Assembly: GCF_002846575.1 (NCBI RefSeq)
Contig: NZ_PJND01000007.1
Location: forward strand, 1,860,001 to 1,924,000
Source of the DNA: Flavobacterium lindanitolerans
GTDB taxonomy: Bacteria > Bacteroidota > Bacteroidia > Flavobacteriales > Flavobacteriaceae
Length of the DNA: 64,000 nucleotides
Direction of reading: 5' to 3'
Shown here: piece by piece, positions 34,594-41,955 of the stretch
Numbering within the stretch: the stretch's first letter is position 1
How the letters are laid out: each line of letters opens with the position of its first letter
Notes under the pieces: model-generated
Database searches by the model: none
What the model saw: only the letters and a program-made list of their open reading frames with translations
Told to the model about the DNA's origin: nothing
Translations under genes and position numbers: made by a program

Positions 34594-35139
34594 ATGAAAA
34601 ACTATATTTTGCTCAGTTTTGTCATTGTGTTCTTTGTCTCATGCAAGACTGGGAAATTATCAACCCAAGACACGCTATCTCAATCAGAAACTGTCATTAT
34701 TGGAGAAATCAGAATTATGAATGGGGATAAAGAAGTAACCAAAAATTCCAAAATCTATTTTGACGAAAATACAAAAGGTGTATTGTTTTACAAACTTGCA
34801 GCCGACGGACTCGTTATGATGAAGCTTCCTAAAGGAAATCATTTTATCAAATACATATACACACCCTATGGTTCTGTCAATCTGCCAATAGGCTATGCAA
34901 ATTTTTCGGTACCCGAAACAGGAAAAGTTTATTATATAGGTACAATTGTAATAGATACTGAAAAAAAGCTTCGCAAAAAATCAAGAGGCATCATATATGA
35001 CACAGACCCGAAAGGATTAAAAGAAGAAAAGGTGCAGATTACAATATCGGATACTCCACAAAAAGTTTCCAAAGCCTACCATGATGCATTCGGAACCGAT
35101 AAAAAAATAGAAAATGCTCTTCTGACGGTAGCGCCCTAA
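34594..35139 (+). CDS. Lipoprotein with beta-sandwich-like domain
   Basis: 181 residues from MKNYILLSFVIVFFVSC (lipobox FFVSC, Cys 17). I chose this ATG over an in-frame TTG two codons before since the promoter spacing then equals that of paralogue 1. The body (SETVIIGEIRIMNGDKEVTK, MMKLPKGNHFIKYIY, GKVYYIGTIVID) looks like a carboxypeptidase-regulatory-type beta-domain of a surface lipoprotein. Not related to the three preceding proteins apart from its promoter. Function unknown. Confidence 0.72.
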   Translation: MKNYILLSFVIVFFVSCKTGKLSTQDTLSQSETVIIGEIRIMNGDKEVTKNSKIYFDENTKGVLFYKLAADGLVMMKLPKGNHFIKYIYTPYGSVNLPIGYANFSVPETGKVYYIGTIVIDTEKKLRKKSRGIIYDTDPKGLKEEKVQITISDTPQKVSKAYHDAFGTDKKIENALLTVAP

Positions 35140-35172
35140 AACATCGAACAACTTAATTTAAAAATAACAAAA

Positions 35173-35553
35173 ATGGGATTATTTTCGGCATTATTAGGCA
35201 ACGCAGGTGCGGTAAGCCAGGACGAACTTCAAAAAAAATACGGGCAGCTTCTAACAGAAGGTGAGTCAATAGAATTGGGCTTTAAGCTGCTTCGTGATAC
35301 ATTTATATTTACTAATAAAAGATTAATCCTGATTGACGTGCAGGGACTTACCGGGAGTAAGACCGAATACAAGTCTATTGCCTATAAAGCCATCAGCCGC
35401 TTTAGCATAGAAACAGCAGGAACTTTTGAATTGGATGCCGAATTAAAAATTTGGGTGTCCAGCGAAGCCAATCCAAGTATTAAAAAACAGTTTAATAAAT
35501 CGGTTAATGTCTATGAAGTGCAGAAAGTATTGGCACATCATGTGTTAAAATAA
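35173..35553 (+). CDS. PH domain-containing protein (bacterial PH, YvbH-like)
   Basis: 126 residues, almost all one bacterial pleckstrin-homology domain: ESIELGFKLLRDTFIFTNKR then LILIDVQGLTGSKTEYKSIA and YKAISRFSIETAGTF, the hallmark strands of the bPH family. Cytosolic, no membrane helix. Function of such single-domain proteins is poorly known, possibly stress-related. Thirty-three bp after the lipoprotein gene and followed by a hairpin terminator, so probably the last gene of that unit. Confidence 0.88.
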   Translation: MGLFSALLGNAGAVSQDELQKKYGQLLTEGESIELGFKLLRDTFIFTNKRLILIDVQGLTGSKTEYKSIAYKAISRFSIETAGTFELDAELKIWVSSEANPSIKKQFNKSVNVYEVQKVLAHHVLK

Positions 35554-35586
35554 GAAAAAAATAATTACTATTTTAATAAAAATTAT

Positions 35587-35617
35587 GACCCGTGGCATTG
35601 CTTCGGGTTTTTTTATT
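35587..35617 (+). terminator. Intrinsic terminator after PH gene
   Basis: ACCCG (35588-35592) and CGGGT with a run of seven T form a short hairpin. Confidence 0.6.
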
Positions 35618-35655
35618 TGCTAATTTGTAACAGAAATACAAAAAATAATAAGTTT

Positions 35656-35700
35656 TACGGGAATCCGTAAGGCAATTGTTTTATCGGAGCCTATTTTTGG
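35656..35700 (+). promoter_or_regulatory. Palindromic operator 1 plus -7 box (TATTTTTG)
   Basis: TTACGGGAATCCGTAA (35656-35671) centred at 35663.5, then TATTTTTG at 35693-35700; centre-to-box distance is 29.5 nt, the same in all three copies. Precedes the first GYF_2 gene by 43 nt. The constant spacing puts the palindrome where a CRP/FNR-type activator would sit (about -41.5). Confidence 0.75.
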
Positions 35701-35743
35701 CAATATGTAACAAAAGCGACATAAGGTGTATAAAATGTAAACC

Positions 35744-36073
35744 ATGAAAAAGTATTATTTGAACAGGGGAGACGAAAATCTGGGCCCTTTTAGTCTGGAA
35801 GATTTGAGAGAACATAGGATATCCCCTGAAACAATGGTATGGTTTATAGGGCTTGAGGGCTGGACACCTGCTAGAAACGTTAGGGAACTGCGTCCTCTGT
35901 TTGAGAGTATTCCCGGTCATGAGCTCACAAGTAGCCAGGGCGTTGAAAAATATTATATTTCTAAAATGGAAAAAGAATCCTTTTTCCTCAAGCATATCGA
36001 TAAATTTTTGTTGCTCTTCCTTTTTGCCCTTGCTGTGGGTATCATCATGTTTTTACTGGAATTAAATCTGTAA
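35744..36073 (+). CDS. GYF_2 (DUF4339) domain membrane protein
   Basis: 109 residues. GYF_2 domain (about 1-55): MKKYYLNRGDENLGPFSLED then LREHRISPETMVWFIGLEGW and TPARNV, the fold that binds proline-rich partners. A single C-terminal transmembrane helix (about 88-108, LFLFALAVGIIMFLLELNL) anchors it. Paralogue of the gene at 36526 and under the same palindromic operator. Role unknown; GYF_2 domains often precede membrane segments in bacterial stress-induced proteins. Confidence 0.85.
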   Translation: MKKYYLNRGDENLGPFSLEDLREHRISPETMVWFIGLEGWTPARNVRELRPLFESIPGHELTSSQGVEKYYISKMEKESFFLKHIDKFLLLFLFALAVGIIMFLLELNL

Positions 36074-36147
36074 ATGAAAGTTTTTACAAACAATTAAGGG
36101 TTTTAAATTCTCGTAATGTGAATATTTTTTTTAAGAAAAGCATTGTT

Positions 36148-36192
36148 TTACGGATAGCCGTAAGGAAATAATTCTCAATACATATAAATTTG
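36148..36192 (+). promoter_or_regulatory. Palindromic operator 2 plus -7 box (TAAATTTG)
   Basis: TTACGGATAGCCGTAA (36148-36163, centre 36155.5), then TAAATTTG at 36185-36192; 29.5 nt again. No gene follows before the terminator at 36263-36289, so this promoter seems to drive a short RNA. Confidence 0.72.
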
Positions 36193-36196
36193 GAGT

Positions 36197-36290
36197 TAAG
36201 TATATTTTGATTAACAGTTGGGACACGCGGATCTAGCCATAATAGTGATGCAATCCGGACTAAACCGCCTTCGGGCGGTTTTTGTTTTTC
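36197..36290 (+). ncRNA. Candidate small regulatory RNA under operator 2
   Basis: Between the predicted start (about 36197) and a UUCG-capped terminator there are about 95 nt. The body includes CAGTTGGGACACGCGGATCT and TGCAATCCGGACTAAACC, much more GC-rich than its surroundings. The only ATG inside (36248) opens a 24-codon frame that runs through the terminator, so coding is unlikely. Sequence, promoter and terminator together suggest a co-regulated sRNA. It has no match among RNA families that I know. Confidence 0.55.
36263..36290 (+). terminator. UUCG-loop terminator of the candidate sRNA
   Basis: AACCGCC, TTCG tetraloop, GGCGGTT, then TTTGTTTTT. A textbook Rho-independent terminator with no gene upstream on the strand within 190 nt. 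Confidence 0.88.
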
Positions 36291-36432
36291 TGACATATTT
36301 GTTTTTAAGAAGATGGAATTAAAATTTAATATACGTCAAAAACGAAAAAATGATAGTTGATAGAATGATAACCGACACGATTTATGAGTATTACGAGAAT
36401 TTAATATTATTTTTTCTGAAAAAAGAATGCTT

Positions 36433-36477
36433 TTACGGAAATCCGTAAGGAAATTGGTTTTTGTAGAATTACATTTG
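36433..36477 (+). promoter_or_regulatory. Palindromic operator 3 plus -7 box (TACATTTG)
   Basis: TTACGGAAATCCGTAA (36433-36448, centre 36440.5), then TACATTTG at 36470-36477; 29.5 nt. The second GYF_2 gene begins 48 nt after the box. Confidence 0.75.
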
Positions 36478-36525
36478 ATATTAATTGTTTGTCTCAGGTC
36501 TATCTATTTTGAATTCACTGTTTTT

Positions 36526-37227
36526 ATGAAAAAGTATTACATAAATAGTGGGGAACAAAATCTGGGTCCTTTTGATTTGAATGATTTGAAATCAAAAGGA
36601 ATTGGCAGAGATACGCTGATTTGGTTCTTTGGTATAAGTCGTGGCTCCAGGGTCAGAAACATGTCGGAATTAAAAGAGCTTTTTCGGGCAAACCGGGATA
36701 AAAGGAAAGAAGGGTTCCGCAAATCTATGAATGACGAAACAGCTTCTTTTTTAAAGGACCGGCTGTTGCTTTTTGTAGCATTGGGACTGATTCTTGGATT
36801 TGGGATCTTGTTTTATAGTTTTTATATTACAAGTAGCATTTCTAAAGACGAACAGCGAAGTTATAATGAATTGCAGTTATCCAGAGAGTTATTCTGGAGA
36901 GAGCGTTCAGCCGATAATGATGAGGCAATAGGGATTGCCTTGTCCGGACAGGAAAGTTTATTAACGTCAGATGAAAACGGAGCTGCGGCCAAAAGGATGA
37001 CGCAAATAGAAATCGAACTGGATATGGCAACACAAAATCTGGAGGCAGCAAAACAAGAGCTTTTAGGAGCCAAATCTTTCCAGTTTTTAAGGATGACTGA
37101 TGACAGGAAAGAAGAGATTGAAGAAGCAAACAAAAAAATACAGGTCTGGAAGGAAGAAATCCGAACCTTAGAGGTAGAGATGGAGCAATTGCAAAAAGTT
37201 CCTCATCTGGCCAGCTTAGCAGAATGA
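36526..37227 (+). CDS. GYF_2 (DUF4339) domain membrane protein with coiled coil
   Basis: 233 residues from MKKYYINSGEQNLGPF; an upstream in-frame Met (36427) lies within the operator and promoter, so I reject it. GYF_2 domain (about 1-58), linker, transmembrane helix (about 79-102, LLLFVALGLILGFGILFYSF), and a long C-terminal helix with heptads (RMTQIEIELDMATQNLEAAK ... KKIQVWKEEIRTLEVEMEQL). Paralogue of the gene at 35744 with an added coiled-coil part. Shares operator type with it and with the candidate sRNA. Role unknown. Confidence 0.83.
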   Translation: MKKYYINSGEQNLGPFDLNDLKSKGIGRDTLIWFFGISRGSRVRNMSELKELFRANRDKRKEGFRKSMNDETASFLKDRLLLFVALGLILGFGILFYSFYITSSISKDEQRSYNELQLSRELFWRERSADNDEAIGIALSGQESLLTSDENGAAAKRMTQIEIELDMATQNLEAAKQELLGAKSFQFLRMTDDRKEEIEEANKKIQVWKEEIRTLEVEMEQLQKVPHLASLAE

Positions 37228-37275
37228 ATTTCTAAATTTATCCACTATACACTACAAATTTTTTCCCAACCCTTT

Positions 37276-37312
37276 AACCGCTCCCCTGCACAGGAGCGGT
37301 TTCGCTTTTTGG
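37276..37312 (+). terminator. Hairpin after second GYF_2 gene
   Basis: AACCGCTCC (37276-37284) pairs with GGAGCGGTT (37293-37301), followed by TCGCTTTTT; the tail is imperfect but likely functional. Confidence 0.65.
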
Positions 37313-37390
37313 TGCTGTGCCATTGCAAAAAAGTATCTGTTTCTACTTAAAATAAATGCCTATTCAGAAGCATAATAACTTATAAATAAT

Positions 37391-37398
37391 TATTTTTG
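37391..37398 (+). promoter_or_regulatory. -7 box (TATTTTTG) of oxoamine synthase gene
   Basis: TATTTTTG followed by CACGCA, 53 nt before the ATG; the same flank as guaB. No TTG at -33. Confidence 0.5.
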
Positions 37399-37450
37399 CA
37401 CGCAGGTTAAAAAGATGCAATTCATAAAAGAAAATTAACTATATCATATT

Positions 37451-38719
37451 ATGGTAAAAGATTTATTCGAAAGAATACAGCAAAATAAAGGTCCTCTTGG
37501 AAAATGGGCTTCACAGGCAGAAGGATATTATGTATTTCCTAAGTTGGAAGGTGATTTGGGACCGAGAATGAAATTTCATGGGAAGGATATTTTGAACTGG
37601 AGTCTTAACGATTATTTAGGGTTGGCAAACCATCCTGAAGTACGCAAAGTAGATACTGAAGCGGCGGCGCAATTTGGAGCAGCCTATCCGATGGGAGCGC
37701 GTATGATGAGTGGCCACACCAAATATCACGAGCAGTTAGAAAATGAATTGGCAGCTTTCGTAATGAAAGAGGCCGCATATCTTTTAAATTTTGGCTACCA
37801 GGGAATGGTGTCTATTATTGACGCATTGGTAACCAAAAACGATATCATTGTGTATGACGTAGATTCACATGCCTGTATTATTGACGGTGTTCGTCTTCAC
37901 ATGGGTAAGCGTTTTACTTATAAGCACAATGATTTGGAAAGCATGGAGAAAAACCTGCAACGTGCTACAAAAATGGCTATGGAAACAGGAGGAGGCATTC
38001 TTTTCATTACGGAAGGTGTTTTTGGAATGAGAGGACAGCAAGGAAAACTGAAAGAAATTGTAGCAATGAAAGAAAAATACAATTTCCGTCTTTTGGTTGA
38101 TGATGCACATGGTTTTGGTACGCTTGGAAAAACAGGAGCCGGAGCAGGAGAAGAGCAGGGCTGTCAAGATGGAATAGATGTGTATTTCTCTACATTCGCA
38201 AAATCAATGGCAAATATTGGGGCATTTGTTGCGGCAGATAAAGATATTATTGACTATTTGAAATACAACCTGCGTTCGCAGATGTTTGCTAAGGCACTGC
38301 CAATGATTCAGACTATTGGTTCCTTAAAGCGTCTGGAATTGCTTCGTAATTCATCTGAAATTAAAGACAAGCTTTGGGAAAATGTGAATGCCCTTCAAAA
38401 CGGCTTGAAAAACAGAGGATTTAATATTGGCGATACCAACACTTGTATTACTCCGGTGTATTTGGAAGGAAGCATTCCGGAAGCAATGGTAATGGTAAAC
38501 GATTTGAGAGAAAACTACGGTATTTTCTTGTCAATTGTTGTATATCCTGTAATTCCAAAAGGTATCATCCTGTTGAGAATGATTCCTACGGCTTCCCATA
38601 CTATGGAAGATATAGAGGAAACATTAGCTGCATTTGAAGCTATACGCGAAAAACTGGTTAACGGTACATATAAAGAAATCGCAGCCAGAACTACGGTCGA
38701 TGTAAGCGACGAAAGATAA
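37451..38719 (+). CDS. PLP-dependent alpha-oxoamine synthase (serine palmitoyltransferase-like)
   Basis: 422 residues, fold-type I PLP enzyme. NWSLNDYLGLANHPEVR, GARMMSGHTKYHEQLE, DSHACIIDGVRL, LLVDDAHGFGTLGKTG and FSTFAKSMANIGAF (Lys forms the PLP Schiff base, about residue 257) mark the alpha-oxoamine synthase family (KBL, BioF, SPT). No biotin or threonine-degradation genes are nearby, and Bacteroidota commonly make sphingolipids or sulfonolipids, so serine palmitoyltransferase or cysteate acyltransferase is the best guess; the two cannot be told apart here. A GNAT-like acyltransferase gene 670 bp downstream (opposite strand) may act in the same pathway. Confidence 0.8.
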   Translation: MVKDLFERIQQNKGPLGKWASQAEGYYVFPKLEGDLGPRMKFHGKDILNWSLNDYLGLANHPEVRKVDTEAAAQFGAAYPMGARMMSGHTKYHEQLENELAAFVMKEAAYLLNFGYQGMVSIIDALVTKNDIIVYDVDSHACIIDGVRLHMGKRFTYKHNDLESMEKNLQRATKMAMETGGGILFITEGVFGMRGQQGKLKEIVAMKEKYNFRLLVDDAHGFGTLGKTGAGAGEEQGCQDGIDVYFSTFAKSMANIGAFVAADKDIIDYLKYNLRSQMFAKALPMIQTIGSLKRLELLRNSSEIKDKLWENVNALQNGLKNRGFNIGDTNTCITPVYLEGSIPEAMVMVNDLRENYGIFLSIVVYPVIPKGIILLRMIPTASHTMEDIEETLAAFEAIREKLVNGTYKEIAARTTVDVSDER

Positions 38720-38724
38720 TTTAA

Positions 38725-38754
38725 AAAGCCATTCTGAAAAGAATGGCTTTTTTA
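38725..38754 (+). terminator. Terminator after oxoamine synthase gene
   Basis: AAAGCCATTC (38725-38734) pairs with GAATGGCTTT (38741-38750) followed by a T-run. Downstream comes the phrase CACCTTAGAACCTTAGAAAC (38774-38793), a CTTAG repeat also seen near 11326. Confidence 0.9.
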
Positions 38755-38855
38755 TTGAGATTTCAGATTTTCACACCTTAGAACCTTAGAAACTTAATTT
38801 CCAATTCCCATCTAAAAACTGTATCTTTAATACTACTAATCAAAAAAACAAGCAC

Positions 38856-39320
38856 ATGAAAATCAGATTTTTAGTTATGGGGTTGGTCATCAGTCTGACA
38901 GCCTGCAATAAGAAAGAAGATACAAAAGTAGTCACGGAACCGGAAATGGAGCAGCCTGAAATGACAGCACCAGCCAAAGAATGTTACGAATATACGAACG
39001 GAAAAGACACCATACATTTGTCAATGGCAACAACTAATGGCAATAATGTAGCAGGTGATTTGAAATATGCCTGGTTTGAAAAAGACAGTAATACCGGTAT
39101 GTTTTCAGGAATGTTTAAAGGTGATACTTTATATGCTGACTATACATTCCAATCTGAAGGCATGACTTCAATCCGGGAAATTGTTTTGATACGCAAAGGT
39201 GACAACCTGCTGCAAGGATATGGTGATATAACCGAAAAAGGAAACAAACAACTTTTCAAAGACAGAAAATCGATAAAGTTTGATGAAAAAATGATGTTGA
39301 AAAAAGTAGCATGTAAGTAG
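38856..39320 (+). CDS. Small lipoprotein of unknown function
   Basis: 154 residues; signal peptide with lipobox SLTAC (Cys about 17), a Pro/Glu/Met linker (EPEMEQPEMTAPAKE), then a beta-rich domain with CYEYTNGKDTIHLSM and GDLKYAWFEKDSNTGMFSGM. The pattern resembles copper-resistance NlpE-like or uncharacterised Bacteroidota lipoproteins, but I cannot assign it. Flanked by terminators on both sides, so monocistronic. Confidence 0.75.
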   Translation: MKIRFLVMGLVISLTACNKKEDTKVVTEPEMEQPEMTAPAKECYEYTNGKDTIHLSMATTNGNNVAGDLKYAWFEKDSNTGMFSGMFKGDTLYADYTFQSEGMTSIREIVLIRKGDNLLQGYGDITEKGNKQLFKDRKSIKFDEKMMLKKVACK

Positions 39321-39340
39321 TGAATCCACAGAAAATAAAA

Positions 39341-39368
39341 AAGTTCCGAAATCAATCGGAACTTTTTT
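39341..39368. terminator. Terminator between lipoprotein and GNAT genes
   Basis: AAGTTCCGA (39341-39349) pairs with TCGGAACTT (39356-39364), T-run after and A-run before; bidirectional. Confidence 0.88.
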
Positions 39369-39386
39369 ATTTGTAATTATTTTACG

Positions 39387-40505
39387 CTATAGGTTTTGTA
39401 CATAAGTACATCTTCTTTTGTGAATAATCGGATCAAAATGTTTCCAGATATTATGAATGGCAACATTGTCAACTAATTCAGGAGTTCTGTAACACGTCTG
39501 TACATTCTTTTCTTTAAAGGTTTTGTAATATTCGTTAAAAACAATAGCCGTTACACCTTTGTTCTGGTATTCCGGATCAATCCCTATCAGGTAAAAAATC
39601 ATGTCTTTGCTGTGCTTCCGGGCTTTAAGCAGATGAAAAATACCAAAAGGGAAAATCTTTCCTTTCGCTTTTTGTAGTGCTTCAGAAAAAGAAGGCATTA
39701 CAATGCTAAAGGCAATTATATTATCGTCTTTGTCAACAATAAATTTAATCAGTTCAGGATTGATAAAACTGATGTATTTTTTTTTGAAATATTCTTTCTG
39801 AATATCAGTTATTGCCACAAATGAAGACAGGTTTGCATAAGACTTGTTAAACAGGTCAAACATCTTGTCAACATAGGGCATGATGTCTTTGGTTTTGGTA
39901 AAGTTTAAAGGTTTAAGCTGGTATCGCTGCTTGATTAGTTCGTTTGCTTTTATAAAAGTTTCAGGGTTGATGTTAGTGAAAGAGAATTTGCTCTCAACAT
40001 ATTCTTTTTCAACTTTCATTCCTAACTTTTCAAAATGTTCTTTATAATAAGGCAGGTTATACCAGGTAATCATTGTGCTGATTTGGTCAAAACCTTCGGT
40101 CAGTACGCCTACCTTATCCAGATTGGAAAAACCTACAGGGCCTTCAACATATTCGAGTTGGTGTTCGCGTCCAAATTCATAAACTTTTTCCATTAATGCT
40201 TTGGTCACTTCGATATCGTCAATTACGTCAAACCAGCCGAAACGCACTTTTTTCTTATCCTGGTCGTTTACTTCATTCCAGTTGATAATGGCTGCAATTC
40301 TGCCAACGATTGTATTGTTTCTATAAGCAAGATAAAACTTGGCCTCGGCACTTGCAAAAGCCGGGTTTTTATCTTTGTCAAAAGTTTCGAGCTCATCGTT
40401 TATGATAGGCGGAACCCAGTATTTGTTGCCTTTGTATAAGGAAAATGGAAATTTTACATAGTCCAAAAGCAGGGCTTTGGTATTAGCTTCTTTAATTGTT
40501 ATCAT
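39387..40505 (-). CDS. GNAT-like acyltransferase, conserved in Bacteroidota
   Basis: 372 residues. N-terminal conserved block KFPFSLYKGNKYWVPPIIND, then KNPAFASAEAKFYLAYRNNT with IVGRIAAIIN (acyl-CoA-binding strand pattern of GNAT), VRFGWFDVIDD and EGPVGFSNLDKVGVLTEGF; a second GNAT-like region near the C-terminus (IGIDPEYQNKGVTAIVFNEY). The protein is frequently labelled hypothetical or, wrongly I believe, GTP cyclohydrolase. Homologues occur near serine palmitoyltransferase genes in some Bacteroidota, which with the oxoamine synthase 700 bp away suggests a lipid N-acyltransferase (bacterial ceramide-synthase-like) role; this is an inference. First position of the 3' gene in a two-gene operon with an outer-membrane protein (6 bp gap). 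Confidence 0.68.
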   Translation of the reverse strand: MITIKEANTKALLLDYVKFPFSLYKGNKYWVPPIINDELETFDKDKNPAFASAEAKFYLAYRNNTIVGRIAAIINWNEVNDQDKKKVRFGWFDVIDDIEVTKALMEKVYEFGREHQLEYVEGPVGFSNLDKVGVLTEGFDQISTMITWYNLPYYKEHFEKLGMKVEKEYVESKFSFTNINPETFIKANELIKQRYQLKPLNFTKTKDIMPYVDKMFDLFNKSYANLSSFVAITDIQKEYFKKKYISFINPELIKFIVDKDDNIIAFSIVMPSFSEALQKAKGKIFPFGIFHLLKARKHSKDMIFYLIGIDPEYQNKGVTAIVFNEYYKTFKEKNVQTCYRTPELVDNVAIHNIWKHFDPIIHKRRCTYVQNL

Positions 40506-40511
40506 TACAGG

Positions 40512-41477
40512 CTATTCTTTTTCTCCACCGACTTCGTCGATTCGTTTTTTCTCGTCTTCTTTTTTCTTGTCTTTCTTTTTGTCTTTTTTGTCACTCTTGT
40601 CTGGTCCCTGAATCATAATGTCCTTGTAAAAACCGTCAAATCTCCAGGAAACACCAACACCTCCATAAAAAATAGAAGGAGTGTCTTTTATATTTTTGCT
40701 GATGGAGGCATCAACCTGAAGGTTGGGTTGAAGAAGGTAAGCGGCACCTATACGACCAATAGCGTCAGAATAAAAATCACTCTGATAGCCTTGCAATTCG
40801 ATAAACCCGGACCATTTTTCATTAAAGCCTCTGGTTAGTGTTGCAATAATGCCATAGCTAGGATAGTCGGTCGTGATTCTGTCAGCAATAATGTTCATCA
40901 CATATACATAGCGGCTTCCAAAGTGGTTTTGTGTAATAACCATCAGCTTTGGACTGATTTTTGGGTCGGTTGGAAAAGTATATGGATTATTCGAGAAATT
41001 GATATTGGCTCCGGCATAAACACCCACGGCAGGAATAAATTGTCTCCATTTGAATCGATGGTTGGCTTTCCAGCTGTAAATGTTTACTTTCTCTTCATAA
41101 TTTTTGAATGGGTCATAAATCAGGTATTTGGCTCCAAGTGTCAGTTTTTTGATAGCATTTCTGTTTTCAGAACCCAATGCCGTTTCGTATTGGTCTGTCT
41201 GATATTGCAGGTTCATAATGAATTCCAACTGTTCTAAAAAAGCTCCGTAGCGCAATGCCAAATCCAGTCCAAATCCTTTGGCTTTAGTATTCAGAATATC
41301 ATGGTCTTCGGCTAAGGCATAAATTCCGGCTTCAGTTTGAAAGACGGTCTTTCCAACAGAAAATCCCGACATGGATTCGCCTGGACGGTTGGAATTGATA
41401 ACGTCTGTAAATTGTGCGTAGCTGGCTGAAGAACAGAAGGCGAACAACAGTAATGAAGCAAATCTTGATTTTGACAT
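40512..41477 (-). CDS. Outer-membrane beta-barrel protein (phenol MetA/transporter-like)
   Basis: 321 residues: signal peptide ending SSASYAQ, then INSNRPGESMSGFSVGKTVF typical of the Phenol_MetA_deg/transporter family of putative outer-membrane barrels, many alternating beta strands, and a highly charged Lys/Asp/Glu tail (DKSDKKDKKKDKKKEDEKKR). Cotranscribed with the GNAT-like gene downstream. Substrate unknown. The lysine-rich tail is unusual for a barrel protein, which generally ends in a strand with a terminal aromatic residue. Confidence 0.75.
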   Translation of the reverse strand: MSKSRFASLLLFAFCSSASYAQFTDVINSNRPGESMSGFSVGKTVFQTEAGIYALAEDHDILNTKAKGFGLDLALRYGAFLEQLEFIMNLQYQTDQYETALGSENRNAIKKLTLGAKYLIYDPFKNYEEKVNIYSWKANHRFKWRQFIPAVGVYAGANINFSNNPYTFPTDPKISPKLMVITQNHFGSRYVYVMNIIADRITTDYPSYGIIATLTRGFNEKWSGFIELQGYQSDFYSDAIGRIGAAYLLQPNLQVDASISKNIKDTPSIFYGGVGVSWRFDGFYKDIMIQGPDKSDKKDKKKDKKKEDEKKRIDEVGGEKE

Positions 41478-41605
41478 AGTCTCTGAGTTTTCATTAGCAA
41501 TGGTTAGTATAACCCAAAAGTAGTATAATTTATTATTTATTTAAGAAGGATATTTTAAATTTAAGCGTTCTATTTGCTAATTTTACGCTTTAAAAAATTT
41601 AGATT

Positions 41606-41884
41606 ATGCAATTTGCTTCATTTAACGGAGTCTTGAGAACGTTGTTTATCCTGGTCTGCATTTATTATGCTGTCAGACTGCTTGCAAGGATATTTTTCCC
41701 GATCATGGTGAGAACCGTAGTGCAAAAAGCGGAACAGAGTTTTCAGCAGCAACAGCAAAACTATCAGAGACAAAATAGCCAGGATGATTTTGTTAATATC
41801 AATACAAATGCCAACAGAAGATCTGACCGACCTCGTGAGACTAAAAAAGTAGGCGAATACATCGATTACGAAGAAATAGACTAA
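41606..41884 (+). CDS. DUF4834 family small membrane protein
   Basis: 92 residues. One N-terminal transmembrane helix (TLFILVCIYYAVRLLARIFF), a Gln-rich linker (FQQQQQNYQRQNSQ) and the conserved terminal KKVGEYIDYEEID. Matches the DUF4834 pattern seen in many Bacteroidota. Lies 71 bp before the YfhO-like gene, as in related genomes to my memory. Function unknown. Confidence 0.85.
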   Translation: MQFASFNGVLRTLFILVCIYYAVRLLARIFFPIMVRTVVQKAEQSFQQQQQNYQRQNSQDDFVNINTNANRRSDRPRETKKVGEYIDYEEID

Positions 41885-41955
41885 CTTTCTTTGAATATAT
41901 TTGCGGTAAAGCGTATCTTCACGCCTTTATTTATTTTGTTTTCAATTAACACCTT

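Noticed and set aside
36084..36296. 70-residue minus-strand ORF
   Set aside because: It reads through the UUCG terminator and operator 2, has no ribosome-binding site or recognisable domain, and is better explained as the shadow of the sRNA locus.
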